Assembly (NCBI GenBank): GCA_037577475.1
Contig: CM075189.1
Span: 32,914,679-32,978,678 of the forward strand
DNA: 64,000 nt
Direction of reading: 5' to 3'
Origin: Chaunax sp. Z400
Taxonomy: Eukaryota > Chordata > Actinopteri > Lophiiformes > Chaunacidae
Made by a program: the position numbers and the translations under genes. Positions 36,576 to 48,915 of this stretch are shown piece after piece. The notes beneath the pieces were generated by a model. The model did not search any database. It was given only the letters and a program-made list of their open reading frames with translations, and was not told the DNA's origin. The number at the start of each line of letters is the position of its first letter. The stretch's first letter is position 1.

Positions 36576-36866
36576 ACCTCCGCAGAGGAGGTTATGTTTC
36601 TACCCATCCATTGGTTGGTTGGTTGGTTTGTCAGCAGGGTAGATTTCCATGAAACTTTTAAGAAAGGTTGGGGCATGTACCAGGATTATTATTCCACTTT
36701 CTTTATCATTTTGTTATTGTGTCAACTTTTACCCAAATTACACCAAACTGCTGATGTCCATGAAACTTTGTTGATCGGTGCAACATGGGTCAGACAAGCT
36801 CGACAGACAGGTGAAGGACTGTTTGGCCTTGGTGGAGGTTTGTGCTCTACTGAGTACTATTCTAGA
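36576..36866 (+). mobile_element. TIR element, short copy
   Basis: The left end acctccgcagaggaggttatg and the right part cttggtggaggtttgtgctct, finishing at ttctag, match the ends of the copy at 19,239. It sits 21 bases from the SINE. Confidence 0.65.
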
Positions 36867-37234
36867 TAAAGTATTGTTTTTTGGTCGTGTAGCAGGAGAA
36901 CAAGGTATAAAAAAAGAAAGAAATCAAATATAAACATATCTTTGTCTTTCTCCCCACGAAGTGTTTATCAGAAACAAACCAGACAGGACCGTCTGGGATT
37001 TGTCCCAACACCTAGACAAATTTCCATAAATCCACTGTTGTTTACGGAGCCATTATAGAACAGACCTCACTTTCCAAATGACTTCGGTGTAATAAATCCC
37101 AGAGCTGCTTTTCAGAAAACAACAGAGTACTTAGTATAGAACACTGTATGAATGCTCAATAAATGACTCAATTGCTTTTCTAATCAATTCATTATTTAAT
37201 TATTTGAATGTATATAATGCATAAACCTGTAAGA

Positions 37235-37310
37235 ATTTTTTTTTTTCGTGTCAGACCCCAAGACTAGCTGACATTTTCTAATGGGGATCCTAATAAACAA
37301 ATAAATGTCA
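37235..37310 (+). repeat. LINE-type 3' tail fragment
   Basis: agctgacattttctaatggg, gatcctaataaac and aaataaat resemble the 'gctaatggggatcctaataaa' tail of a fish retroelement, recalled from memory. Confidence 0.4.
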
Positions 37311-38629
37311 TTGTGAGCGCAAATAATTGCTTATTTTCACATCCAGAAGATGTGGGGCAAAATTAGCATAGATGTTTCTGGCCTCCTGCTGAATTTAAAC
37401 CCCAGATTCACCTGCTATATATTCACTTTTCGCTCAGTTTTTTTGTCTCCACCAATTCCTGAGGGCCGTATCTGGCTGCTCAGGTGCTTAAATGCTCCAG
37501 TACATCCAGCTAGTTGCTAACTTGTCCGTCAGCTGTTTAGCACTGAGCAGGAAGTGTGTGGTGGGTTTATCATCACTTTCCCACTGATAATAGCTGCCTG
37601 TTCCAATGAGCAGTGAGCCTGAAGCAAAACAGGAAGTTGAGGGCTGTAAGAAAAAACCTGACCTAAAAAGCTCCATATAGGGAGAACTGCAGAGTGAGGG
37701 ATACCTTACACAGTGCATGTAAAGCATTTAATCCAAGATTAATATAAAAGTATGTTTAAAGTGATACATGTACAAACACGTGAACTATTTCACCATTTAG
37801 GAAGGAAAACAAAAGCCAGGTTTTAAATGACTGTCTAACAATCAAACTGCTGCACTGTTACCTGTGTATTAATATGTTTTTTTTACCATATCAGAGCAAA
37901 AAAAAAAGAAGAAAAAAAAAGAACAACCATTATTTCCCTGCAGCATGTCAGTATGAGACAATATGCAAAATCTTATTATAAATCCAACTGGTTCCTATTA
38001 CAAAATTAAACCCCAGGAAATCCTTAATCCAAATAAACACTGTAAATGCTAAATTTGTGGTGTCAGGAGTCTTTGAGTGGCTTTCAGCAGAGTCCACGTT
38101 AATACCAAAGCTGGCCCGCTACATGTCCTTGAGGGGCCAATTCATTAGTTAGCTAGAAAGTCCAATCAATCACAATGCATCACAGAGGAGTACGGATCAT
38201 AATTCAGCTCAGGTACAGCAAAGAGAAAAGACAGGGCAGTGAGACGAGGGATGGATGGATAGAAAGGAAAACAAGACAGATTGGCAGGAGGGAGAAACGA
38301 AGAAGGATGATTGCGGCTGTAACCACACTCAGTTTAAGGTGGTTTTCCATGAGTTGCTCGGTGTCGCAGTCATTAGAGATCACCTGTCATCCATAAATCC
38401 TGCAGCAAGCTTTTCCCTGAAATGATGGAAATGGATTTTCTTAAAAGAAAAGAAGAAAAAAAGAGCCCGAGTAACTGAGTATGAAACAACATACAAAAAA
38501 CACTCATGACCTCCATACAGGGTCAGAAATGATTGTGCAAGACATTTAGTGTATTATATGAACATCTTTTACATGATTTTTAAATGAAATGTTCCTTAGA
38601 GGCTCAGGTTTCATGATTAAATATAAGTT

Positions 38630-38990
38630 ATTGATTGGCGAGAGAACGAGCCAATGGAAAGCCTCTGATGCCTTCCCTGTGTACGTGTGTGAACCAAAAC
38701 ATGTTCGCACACAAACACACAAACAAGCAAGTCACCTCTAAGGGCCGTCCCAAAGGCCTAAGTATGTCTCCTCTACTTGTCTGAAATTGTTCCCCTGCCT
38801 CCATTGATCGCTCGCGGATCGATGTAATGAAATAGAAACAGGTGTAGGTTTGCACTCAGAGGAAACAGCAGCACATTAATCACAGCCTGTGCTCGGACAC
38901 GCTACACATGCAGCTGCTCCCCAGCTAGCATGAATTGGTTTAACAATGATTTTCAAGCCTAATCTGTCAAATTGGAAGGGTTTTAATGAC
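38630..38990. promoter_or_regulatory. Candidate conserved non-coding element
   Basis: No repeat is recognised here and base composition is balanced. A bHLH/POU-like mix of motifs occurs (cattgatcgctcgcggatcg, gcatgaattggtttaac). Evidence is weak without alignment. Confidence 0.2.
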
Positions 38991-40499
38991 TTTCAAGCTG
39001 TTTTGGCTGCTTAAATGTGATGATTCCAAATGACTGTGATTTAGAGCTGCAGAGGTGTGAAGTAGCTCCGGACTCTCGCTAATTCAAGTCAAGTACTTCA
39101 CCGAAGTAGGCTACAGCACTGCATTAAAGGTACTTGGCTAGGCTAGTTCCAGTTAGACACTCAACACGTTCACTCCAGGACATTTTCTTGAGGGCAATAT
39201 TTTCTACAGAGTCTGTGATAATGTTTAAAATTAAACCTTAGTGGCTTAGCTAAGCCATAAACTGAACTATAGGCTAAATTGTTGGCTAACGTGTTGCGAA
39301 AGCACCCAGCAGCATACACAGGTAGAGCGCTGAAACAATAACATATTTATAAGAGTGAATCTTGTGATCACAAAGGAAATCATTTATCTTACTCAAACAA
39401 AAACCCACGTGTTAACTCACTGACATATACTGCAGGTATCTTTACTTTACTTGTTTAAGCTAATGCCCTTGTCGTCTTAGTCGAAAGGCAAATGAGCAGA
39501 ATGATTCAAACAAAACACAAGGTGAAGGAGAAAAAAAAGGCAGTGTTCACCTTGAAAAGTGAGAGTTGATAATATATTTGACAAGAAATCGGTGGTTTAC
39601 ATTTGTGTATTAAAACCACGTACTAAGCATGGTTGAACGCTGTGACAAATAAAAACAGGCATACTTAATAATGTGTTTAAAGTGTTCTCCATTTTTGACT
39701 GCAATGCTGACGTGCTTTGTTGTCCCATAATGCAATGCTAAAAGGAAACGGAGTAGCGTGTCACAGGATGGTGCTTAAACAGCTTCAGGAGGAGAAAACA
39801 GTTCATTGGCAATAATTTTCCCTGAGACTGTTTGATCTTTTATGATAGCATTGTAAAAATTGATGAGTAGAAGATAAGATTTAACAAACTGTGGAGATGA
39901 CCTTTTTGTTACAGGAGACATTTTGTCATAGCAGGAAAAGCGCAGCTATAATTAATAACATTAGTGACATCTGTATTGTATTTAGATGAGCTGCCTTCAG
40001 GGTCCTGGTGTTGTTCATTCATGAACATGTCTGTCTTGTTTGTCCTGTGATTACATAGAGGCCAATGTGAAATGTCAGTGCGCCAGAAAGAATGGATGAG
40101 TTGCACACAATCGCAACTTATCCTGTCTCACAGGACAACATGCATGAAAAAATATGTGTAGGTGTTGGTGTGTAAAGCGCTACAAGATCAAATAGGACAT
40201 TGAGATACAGTCTGAGTCTACAGTACAAGCACTGTGGAGTAAGTCTGTGTAATTCATGCTGTTTTCAAGATGTCCCAGATTAAAACTTCACCTCAATTTT
40301 AACCTTCAATTCAACATTTCCAGGTTAACTTCATCACCAGCAGTAGCATAGCCCAGTTAGGCTCATATATTCACACAATGAAATTCCTAGCTCACCAACT
40401 GGGTCATATGTGGGAACCTCACCGACAGGACCAAACTTGACCCAGTAATTACACACCTGCATTAAATGGTGAACACCAGGAGTCTGTGAGGTCGGATTC

Positions 40500-41330
40500 A
40501 GACAGTGGTGGAACAAGGGAGTAAGCACAGCAAGATCTACTCTAACTCAAAAGGGCACGAAAGTTTGGGAGAATTGCAAAAGGAATCTGAACTAGTAAAT
40601 AAAGACTTTTTCAAATACCTACAAATAAGAGATTACTATGATAAAAGAATAAAATCAGCAGTATCTGAAAAGCGATTGATCTTCTGACTAAGGCCTATGA
40701 AAAGAAGAATGAGAAAATGATTTCCAAAATATATTAGGGCCTTGAGATACAGAATGGGAATAACAGGATGCATTAAAGGAAAATGGGAGAAAAGAATTAA
40801 ACATAGAAATGTCACAGGAGGATTGGAGTTCAATGTGGAGCGCACAGCATTCAACCACAGGTTCAAGGCAGAGAATTTGGTTGGAAGAATTTGATCCGTT
40901 TCTTTATTACTGCACATAATAAACGTAAACAGTCACCGGAGCAGTGCTGGAGGTGGTGCGGAGACTTGAAAGCCAATCACTTCCATTTATTTTGGTTACG
41001 GCCAAAAATTTCTATATTATAGGGGAACATGTGTCAAGCATTGAGAAAGATATTGGGATGTGAGATTCCTCATGATATTAAGGTCTTATGCTTTTGTGTT
41101 TTAAAAGAAGCTGTGATCACAAAAACATGATTGGTACCTATTTAACATAAAAAGAAAAAAAACATTACAAAGAACTGGTACAAACCAGAGAATCCAAGCC
41201 TCAAACAGTGGTTGGACATAATCAAAGACTTCTATGTAGTGGAGAGGATGACTTTTCTGTCTGACGTCCAGAGGAGCAATTTTTTCCAGAAAATGGAAGA
41301 AATGGACTGATTATATCAAAGTAGAGTAGA
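40500..41330 (+). mobile_element. Decayed LINE-1 ORF2 C-terminus
   Basis: Ordered fragments across frames are: FFKYLQIRDYYDKRIKSAVS near 40,610; a cysteine/His-type segment around 40,940-41,010 (cwrwcgdl...FHLFWL-like); and WLDIIKDFYVVERMTFLSDV near 41,211, ending NFFQKMEEMD. This is the order at the end of fish L1 ORF2 proteins. Many stops and frameshifts make it inactive. Confidence 0.7.
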
Positions 41331-42039
41331 GGATGCTATCTGCACATGATGTGCTTTGGACAACTGAGGACATTTGATATGCTACGTCATGATATATATA
41401 GACTGATGTGGCCCCGCCTTGTTTGTTTGTCTGTTTTAAAGATGAAAATACGACATAAAAGTTTTTAAAAAAACGTGACCACACCGACCAGTGACAGTCA
41501 TTCATCATACATGTATCATCTTTAGTTATCCTGATGTTCACTTAAAGCCTAAAACAAATAGAACTGGGTATTAGCTTCGGACACAGATGGTACCATTGAT
41601 TAGTGATTTGCATTAGCTTTCTCAGTATTTTTGTAAAAGCAGGCGTCACGTTTTTTTAAATGTCTCAGTTAAGTCAGGAAACCCATTATCCCCATTTAGG
41701 ACAAGCTGGTGTACAAGAAGAAATCATTCAAAGGACATAATTGATTGAAAAATTAAATGGGTTTAATGGTTTGAGCCTGCAGAGGACCCTGTATTAAATT
41801 AAAGCTGCTCTCGTCTGAAGTATACAAAATGTTATGTCTCTGCTGAAGGTTTACACAACATTGTTTTTCAAAGTTTCATGACTTTAGGAGCTAAAAAAAA
41901 TTAAAATCCACACACGTCTTTGTATCACCTGAAAAGCAAACTTATCCAAATTATATTGGAAGCAGTCTTGAACTCATGACTCCCAGAGGCTGTGACGGCT
42001 TCAACAGATACCTGAAAGGAGATTTCCTCCCATCGGCTT

Positions 42040-42310
42040 TTATGAATGTCACTAAAATGGTGAGAAAATCGCAGCCAAGTGGCTCCAGCAGAGCAGCGCT
42101 GGTTGATTTGTCCCTGCTTAATGAGGCAGCTGGTGGGGAGGTGAGGCATTGTCTTCCTCTCTCTGGGGATGCGTTGAGTAATTTGTGGTGACCCGGGAGA
42201 TGCCGTCCCACTTTCATCCCCCCGCAAGTGGCCGCCTGACCAGAGCGGACGCCAGAAATAATCTGGTGCCATTCCTGAGCTCATTGTTGGCATTCAGCAG
42301 ACATGGGCCA
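42040..42310. promoter_or_regulatory. Candidate conserved non-coding element
   Basis: This is GC-balanced, repeat-free sequence in AT-rich surroundings, with gcagctggtggggaggtgag and gtggccgcctgaccagagc. Overlapping ORFs on both strands show no protein features. It is the best enhancer-like block downstream of slitrk4 by eye. Confidence 0.25.
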
Positions 42311-43393
42311 CCGCTGCCACATACTGTATGTGTCCCCACTGCTTTACACCGTGTCAGAGAGAAAATGACAGTGTAATTAAAGCAAATAACACATCAACGC
42401 AACCAAGAGTTGAAAGGAAAAACACAAGTCAGTGTTTTCGTCACTAAATCAGTCTCAGTGTGAAGAGTTGCATTTAATTAAAACAGCGGAACCAAAGGTA
42501 ATAAATTAACAAATTAAAGACAAACATTAAGATCTATTATTATAAAACATGTTTAGCAGGAAGAAAATACACGATTCAACCAATGTTTTAAAGAACCATA
42601 CCAGTACTTTATCTCTTAGAACATTCCTTACCTCTGCTAAGCAGGTTCTATTTTCAACCTTGTCTGTTTGTTGCTTTGTTTGCCTGTTATATCATTTGGA
42701 TGAATTTGCCTTTCAGGTGATACAGAAGTTCATCCATGTCTTTAGCCCCATAAAGTCATGCAACTTTGAAAACAACAGAGCAGAGGCATATTTTTAACTA
42801 GAGAGCAGCATTACAATCTTTTTTTGTTTTTGTTTTAATTTAATACAGCCATTTATCTAAAGACAGCACTTGAGAAATATTTCATATCCTCTACAGAGTC
42901 CAACCATTAAATTCATTTAATTTCTAGAAAGATCTCCTTTGAATGATTGTTTTCTTTTGCACCAGCTTGTTCTTCAGTTTCCCGAACTAAAAACGAGATA
43001 TACAGTTTCCATGAAAATGTGTGGAATGGTGGGACAAACGTTATTTAGCAGTACAAGCTAGGAAATATCCATAAATGGTGACATAAACACATATTTATGT
43101 TCTGATATGAGTGTGTATGTATAGTATAGGGCAGATCCAGATAATAATCCAGATCTGCAGGATCAAAAAAAACATTTGGATTGAACAGCAACCTTTGTAG
43201 TTAAGAGTAAACAATTATATGTTACATTATCTTTCATGCCTACTATTTATGTCTTACTGTTTTATGACATATATCATTTATTTTATCAGACCACTTCCTT
43301 TTTTATTTTATTTGTTTCTATTATAAGAGTTAAACAGACATGCAGGGTGGTTCAACCTTAGTGGGGTATATGTGCTCTGCTAGGTGCCATTTT

Positions 43394-43665
43394 ATTTACC
43401 TCCACCCTTGTTTTTCACCCATGTCCTTTTGTTTGTTTATTAGCACGAACAGTACTGGGCAGATTTCTATAAGACTTGGTGGAAGGATGAGACAAAGGTT
43501 AAGAAAGAACCCAATAAAATTTGGTCTGAAAAAGGGGAGGATCCAGGATTTTATTTATTTATTTTTACATTTTCCATAATGATGCAAGAATTAGTGAACT
43601 AATGTCCACAAAACTGTGGAGGGGTGGGGCATTGGTCAGGTTAGTTAACAGACAGACTAACAGAC
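43394..43665 (+). repeat. TIR-element-related fragment
   Basis: tttacctccacccttg, cagatttctataagacttgg, aaggggaggatccaggattt and atgtccacaaaactgtggagg follow the order of the CCTCCGCCAAGG family interior. The right end is missing. Confidence 0.5.
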
Positions 43666-43924
43666 TGCTATGAACAGACTACTTACTCTATCCTAGTTAC
43701 AAATGATTTTGTAAAGCATATCACTGCCTTTCAGAAATGTGTATTTGGTTGTCATTGCAGATATTCATTGGTTTCATTTTATTCCCACACAAAAGGAAAA
43801 CGTATTTGATCAAATTTGCTTTACTTGTCAACCCATCCCATATTTTAACAGTACATTATATTGATATATTTATTTTAAAAGACTGTTGTTTGTCCTGTGT
43901 TTAACATGCAAATGTCTTATGCAC

Positions 43925-43992
43925 CAAAGACGAGTAGCACTCATAATTTACAATGACAATAAATGCGTTTTGATTCTGATTCTGATTTTTGT
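43925..43992 (+). repeat. Retroelement 3' tail with (GATTCT)n
   Basis: caatgacaataaatgcg followed by tttgattctgattctgattt is the typical 3' end of a fish non-LTR element. Confidence 0.5.
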
Positions 43993-46900
43993 CAGGGTTA
44001 CATGAATGTTATGAGGTGATATAATGCAGATTTTTTTTAGGGCTCTCTGATTCAGCATTTAGCACTACACACACAGTGATAACGTAAAATCTTAATGCAG
44101 ACTACATCCTCACTATGATGAGTCACACAACACAGTCAAGGTTCAAGAGTCTGCTAACTGTTGTTATACATTACAGAAACTAATGGAAACCAATGGCTGC
44201 CTGGATTTGTAGAAAGAAAGAAAGAAAGAAGGACATTGTGATGCATTTGAAAAGTATTATTTCTAATAAAAACACTGGTATGACCCTTTAAATTGTATCA
44301 CAACATTCTAAATAGTGATAGAAAACAGGCTGCATTTTTGAGGAAATTAAATGAAAAGACTAAATTGCAGTGCAAACATGAATATACATGAATTACGGGA
44401 TGGCATTTAAGGTGGAATTTAAGAAAGCTAAATATACTATATAACTGTAACATAATGACTTTTGAACGGAAACATGATAAAAAGTCTAATATTTTTACTC
44501 TTATATTATCAATAAACTCTTTATTAATAATTATATAAAATAAACATTTTCAATCAATGATTATATAATCACATTAAAAAAAAACTTTCCAGAACTGATT
44601 TATATTATTGATCATTTTCATAATAAGAATTCTTGAAAATAAATTTCTCTGCTTTGCTGATAAAGATAACTGGATCAGTCTGGGAACAAAAACAGTAAAA
44701 TAGATAGAATTGTTTTACAATACACAGAATGTAGATTTGCTATTAATACAATGATGACAAAACCTGATGATGAAACATGATAACTCATGGCAATGGGAGG
44801 ACATTAGGTCAAAAATGACAGTTGAGCGAATATCCAAGTACCCAATACAGATAACTTACAGCTGAAAAGGAAAGAGATGTATAACAGAGATGAGTAGACA
44901 GTGATTTATATCTAACACAAACATGTGTTTCCATAGAAGACCCAACAGTCATTGACCCTCTCTGCTGTTATCATAAAAATATTATAACTCTCTTCGAGTA
45001 AATGTCCATTAAAAAGTTAAATTATAGCTAAATCATCCAAATTCTGAGTTTCACTGAAATTGTCGTGCTATGTTCAAGTGCTGTTGGGAGAGTTTGACAT
45101 CCAAGCCTTCCAATGCCTGTGCGTGAGCATTGACATCCGCTACATAAAAACTATGTTGCAGCTTTGCAAGATGAAGACTTGCTTATAGTGCATATGTCTA
45201 TAGACAGAATTAAATACAACATTATGTTTATAAATGTACATATCTGTCTGTTATTTTCTCCAGTCGTTCTTTCATTTTATCACAATGTGGACATTTTATT
45301 GTCGTCTCAGTAAACCTGGACCCAATGCTTACATTTAGTCGCATGACTCATTCCTGGAAATGATGATACTCATCATCATCATCATCAGCAGCAGCCTCTG
45401 AAAAGTAGTTTGCCTTTAGATTTCCAGAAAAAAAGATGTAAATCAATTAAAAGGGAAATAATAATATTTCTTTTTTCATACCATTAGACTTCAAACAACA
45501 GTAATCCTTGTTATTGCAGGGTTGTGCAGAATGCATGAAGACTGGTTGAATTTACATTATTTTTTTACAAAGGCAACATCACAACTTCCTGGAGGGACTG
45601 AATTTAATGCAGTCACACCATTTCACTCTGTGCTCTTAGCTCACAGCGCCCCTAGGGGCCAACTCTAAACTGAACGCAAGCTCCTATTACAGCAGTGCTT
45701 CCCAAACACACCCCACTGCAGTTCTCCCCCTGATGCATGTACATTTCACCAAGCAACCCCATCAAATCTACACTATGAGCACAGCAGAGGTTTCAAAGGA
45801 TGATTTCACTCAGCGCAGACTTCCATAATCTTCTCCAACAAGCACAGAGAGAAAAAACACAACCATCATGAAACACTGTACTGTACATTTTCTTTCTACT
45901 AATGTCTAGTGAGTTCATCTACACTGAAAACAAACTATTTGTCCCCTTTCTGGTGATGCTATGATAGCCCCTCAAGGACCCTAAAGCTTCCAGGAACAGA
46001 ACCCTGCACAAGAGCCAAGTCACTGCAGTAAAATGTTGGGCTGAAAAGAGCTTTTTCCAGCCAATATGAGTCTTTCATAAGCATCCAAATGATATTTCTC
46101 ATCTCTTACAGAGCAGTATTGAATACGTAACAGAGGAAGGATGGGGAAGAGAGAAGGAGAAGGAGGGTATGGAGGGGGGAGACATATCAGATTCATACCC
46201 CCCCACCCTAAACATCCCTTTTTAGTTCATAACTGCCAAGGGTATTAATAATTAATGAGGACAATTCTCTGGCGTCTGGATGAGTCATACTTTCTGCTAC
46301 TTGGTTTCCCAAAAGCCCCATAGGTTGGGTTAACACAGACACAGGAAATGTGAATTTTTAACCCTAAAATGGAACAAGCATGAATGTTTGATATGTCTAA
46401 AAACAGGTGGAGGGAGCATCCCTTCTAGACAATATAGTCAGGGCCAAAAAAGCTTCAAAAGTTTCAGTTAGTGCAAATTTGGGAGGTTTGGAGATGGAAA
46501 CCAGAGAGAGAGAGAGAGACGGGAAAAAAACACATTAAGGCACCCAAATGAGGCTACGTGAAGACAGGAACAATTTGGCATTGTTGCATCTTTGAAATCT
46601 GATGTTTTTTAGAGCATCATAGGGAGACGTGAACCACAACAACAGCACAAAAATGTGTTCAAAAGTCTAGTTTGGGATGACGGCGGTTTTGCCTTTGCAA
46701 AGCCTGAATGGTTTCATGGCCTGAAGTGTAAAAAGCAAATGTTTCTGCAAACTAAACAGACTGAGCAAACACAGTACATGCACGAAAACAAAAGGACAAT
46801 ATCATCTCCCAGGAGTTGCAAATTGAACTTGCTCTGTGAAAAAAGTCAAAGTAGGAGAAAAAAGTCAAACTAGGATTCACAAGAGGACGTCAACTAAAAG

Positions 46901-48915
46901 AAATAGGGGGACACGGTGCAAATAGGTGTCGATTTTAATACCTTGATTTCAACATGATTATACAAGAGAAAATTAACCAATATACAGGAGATTTATGACC
47001 AATAGAAAACTGTATTTATTATACTTTCCAAGTTACATTCTATTCATTTGTAATGTCAATAAACACTCATAATTTTAACATAACAATACTTTTTAAATAA
47101 GGACCGGATAGAGTTGATAAAAGAAGAATTTTGAAATCTGTCTTGACATATAACCTCAAAACTAAATAAATTAAACAAAAGTATTTGAAGCGAATTGACT
47201 GAGCATTTTTACTTATATTGCACATGATGTGTTATGATATGATTCTGCACACGTCTAACATCTCCATTCCCTCATCCCTCACGGACGGTCTGTGGAACCA
47301 TATCAAGTTTAATGCACATTTATTTTGGTTGCATAATGTTAATAAGAAACCGTTTACAAGATACTGTGGGAAATATAAGAATAAGGAAACTGCTTTAAAC
47401 TTCACGACTCCACCAGGCGTCCGCTTGTCGAGCGACAGAATCAAAAGGAAAAAGAAAACACAGATCACATGTCACAACCCCCATCCAGCCGGTCAGTCTG
47501 TCACTTCTCCTGATTCAGCTCTGATGCATCATTCTATCAAGTCCTCTTAATTCTTTTTTGTATTATTCATTTTAAATAATACCAATAATTCTTTAAATAA
47601 TCCTGCATAGAAAAATAAATGAACTATGTTGTTAAATTTCTTACTACGAATTGAGAGCTGACAAGGGGAGCTGGATCACCGATTGAATTATATTTGTGGC
47701 TTGTTTGACAATTCTGCTTTGTAGTCTCTTGATGATGATGATGCGCCGTTGTACAGTGTGTGTGTGTGTGTGTGTGTGTAGATGTTTGTCCTTCCTTGTA
47801 ATTTACAAACCAGTCCCACAGATACAAATAATGTAAGACTTACAAAATAAATTCCAGGTTTACGCTTACATGGCAAGCAGCTTTGTAAATATTTATCATT
47901 GGGTTTTTCATTTTTCAGAAACAACGTCCTCTGACAGTATATGTGCCATTAAGATATCACCCAAAACATACAGTTACTGTAAGTAGTGAAGAGAAACACA
48001 ACTCCATTCAGAAGACACTATATTTAACATGGCTCTTTACACAAAGAGAACAAGTCATGAAATCATTCCCCTAAACAGTTTTTTGCAGTGCCTCCAAATT
48101 TTCATGAATGGATAACAGGAGCTGGTTTAGCCTGCCAGCAAAGAGCAGGTGTACTGCTTCTGGTGTGTAATCCATACAAGATGAAGCCGACTCGAGAAAG
48201 CATCCTCAAAAACAAACAGATATCCCAACAAATGGAAAAAAAAGTAAAGTAGCATCCATCCAGTCCCCAATTCGGTTAATTTCATCCCAGAAGTAGCGGT
48301 TTTGGATACGCTCCCGAGCAAAAGAACAACAACCGGCATGACCTCCTTTTTCTTTTTTTCTCTTTTTTTCTGTCAAAAGAGGGTTGAAGACAGCGAGGTA
48401 TATTCTCAAGCACTGTTTTCAAGACCCTTTGATTTGGTTGGAAAAAACAAAAAGAGGAGAAAAAGAACAACAACAACAAAAATAAGGAGATAAGTACCCA
48501 TTTCAATAGCAGCAAAACATACTATGACTGTCTGGTTGTTTTTAGGGTGTCCTGTGGTATGTATGTGAGATTCACACATGATCCAGAAGGTCTTTACTGT
48601 GAAATAGTTCCTCGCTGATTTTAGTAATAGCTTTTGGACTGTGAAGCCATTTTGTCCGTCTCTGCATTGGTCATTAAGGTTTTCCAGAAGGCACTTTTTT
48701 TTTGCTGTGTGTGTGCATGTGGTGCTGCTGAGAGGGAAATGAAGACGGAAAGCTAGAGATCTGGGAGGGTGAATGGTGAGAGTGTGTGTTTGTGGCCATA
48801 AAGAACCAGAGAAAGGCAGATATCTTTGGCTGTCTGTCTGCCTACATGTGTGTCCTGCTCCCATGTGTGTGTGTGTGTGCGTAATCAATGCACTATAGTT
48901 CAAACACAACAATGT
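43990..48915 (-). other. Region 3' of slitrk4, probably including its long 3' UTR
   Basis: There are few recognisable transposons across almost 5 kb, apart from short microsatellites (GAAA near 44,208-44,230, CAT near 45,370, GA near 46,506, GT at 47,757-47,779). SLITRK genes often have long 3' UTRs. Several minus-strand AATAAA signals exist (plus TTTATT, for example near 47,014 and 45,296), so the cleavage site cannot be chosen. ORFs here (such as 47,218-47,550 and 48,406-48,912) have no protein-like features and are treated as chance. Confidence 0.35.

Larger units (their letters stand above)
36870..40499. other. Intergenic; few features
   Basis: Apart from the tail at 37,235 and the candidate element at 38,630 nothing was recognised. 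Confidence 0.5.

Noticed and set aside
45360..45400. Short CAT/CAG triplet run that might suggest a CRISPR-like or coding repeat
   Set aside because: It is a simple microsatellite. No spacer structure is present, and CRISPR arrays are not expected in vertebrate DNA.
47218..47550. 110-codon plus-strand ORF
   Set aside because: No recognisable domain, and a similar-length ORF lies on the opposite strand. It lies in the region assigned to the slitrk4 3' flank.
48406..48912. 168-codon minus-strand ORF just 3' of slitrk4
   Set aside because: It lies in the probable 3' UTR and is made of CA-repeat His/Thr runs and hydrophobic low-complexity sequence with no domain.
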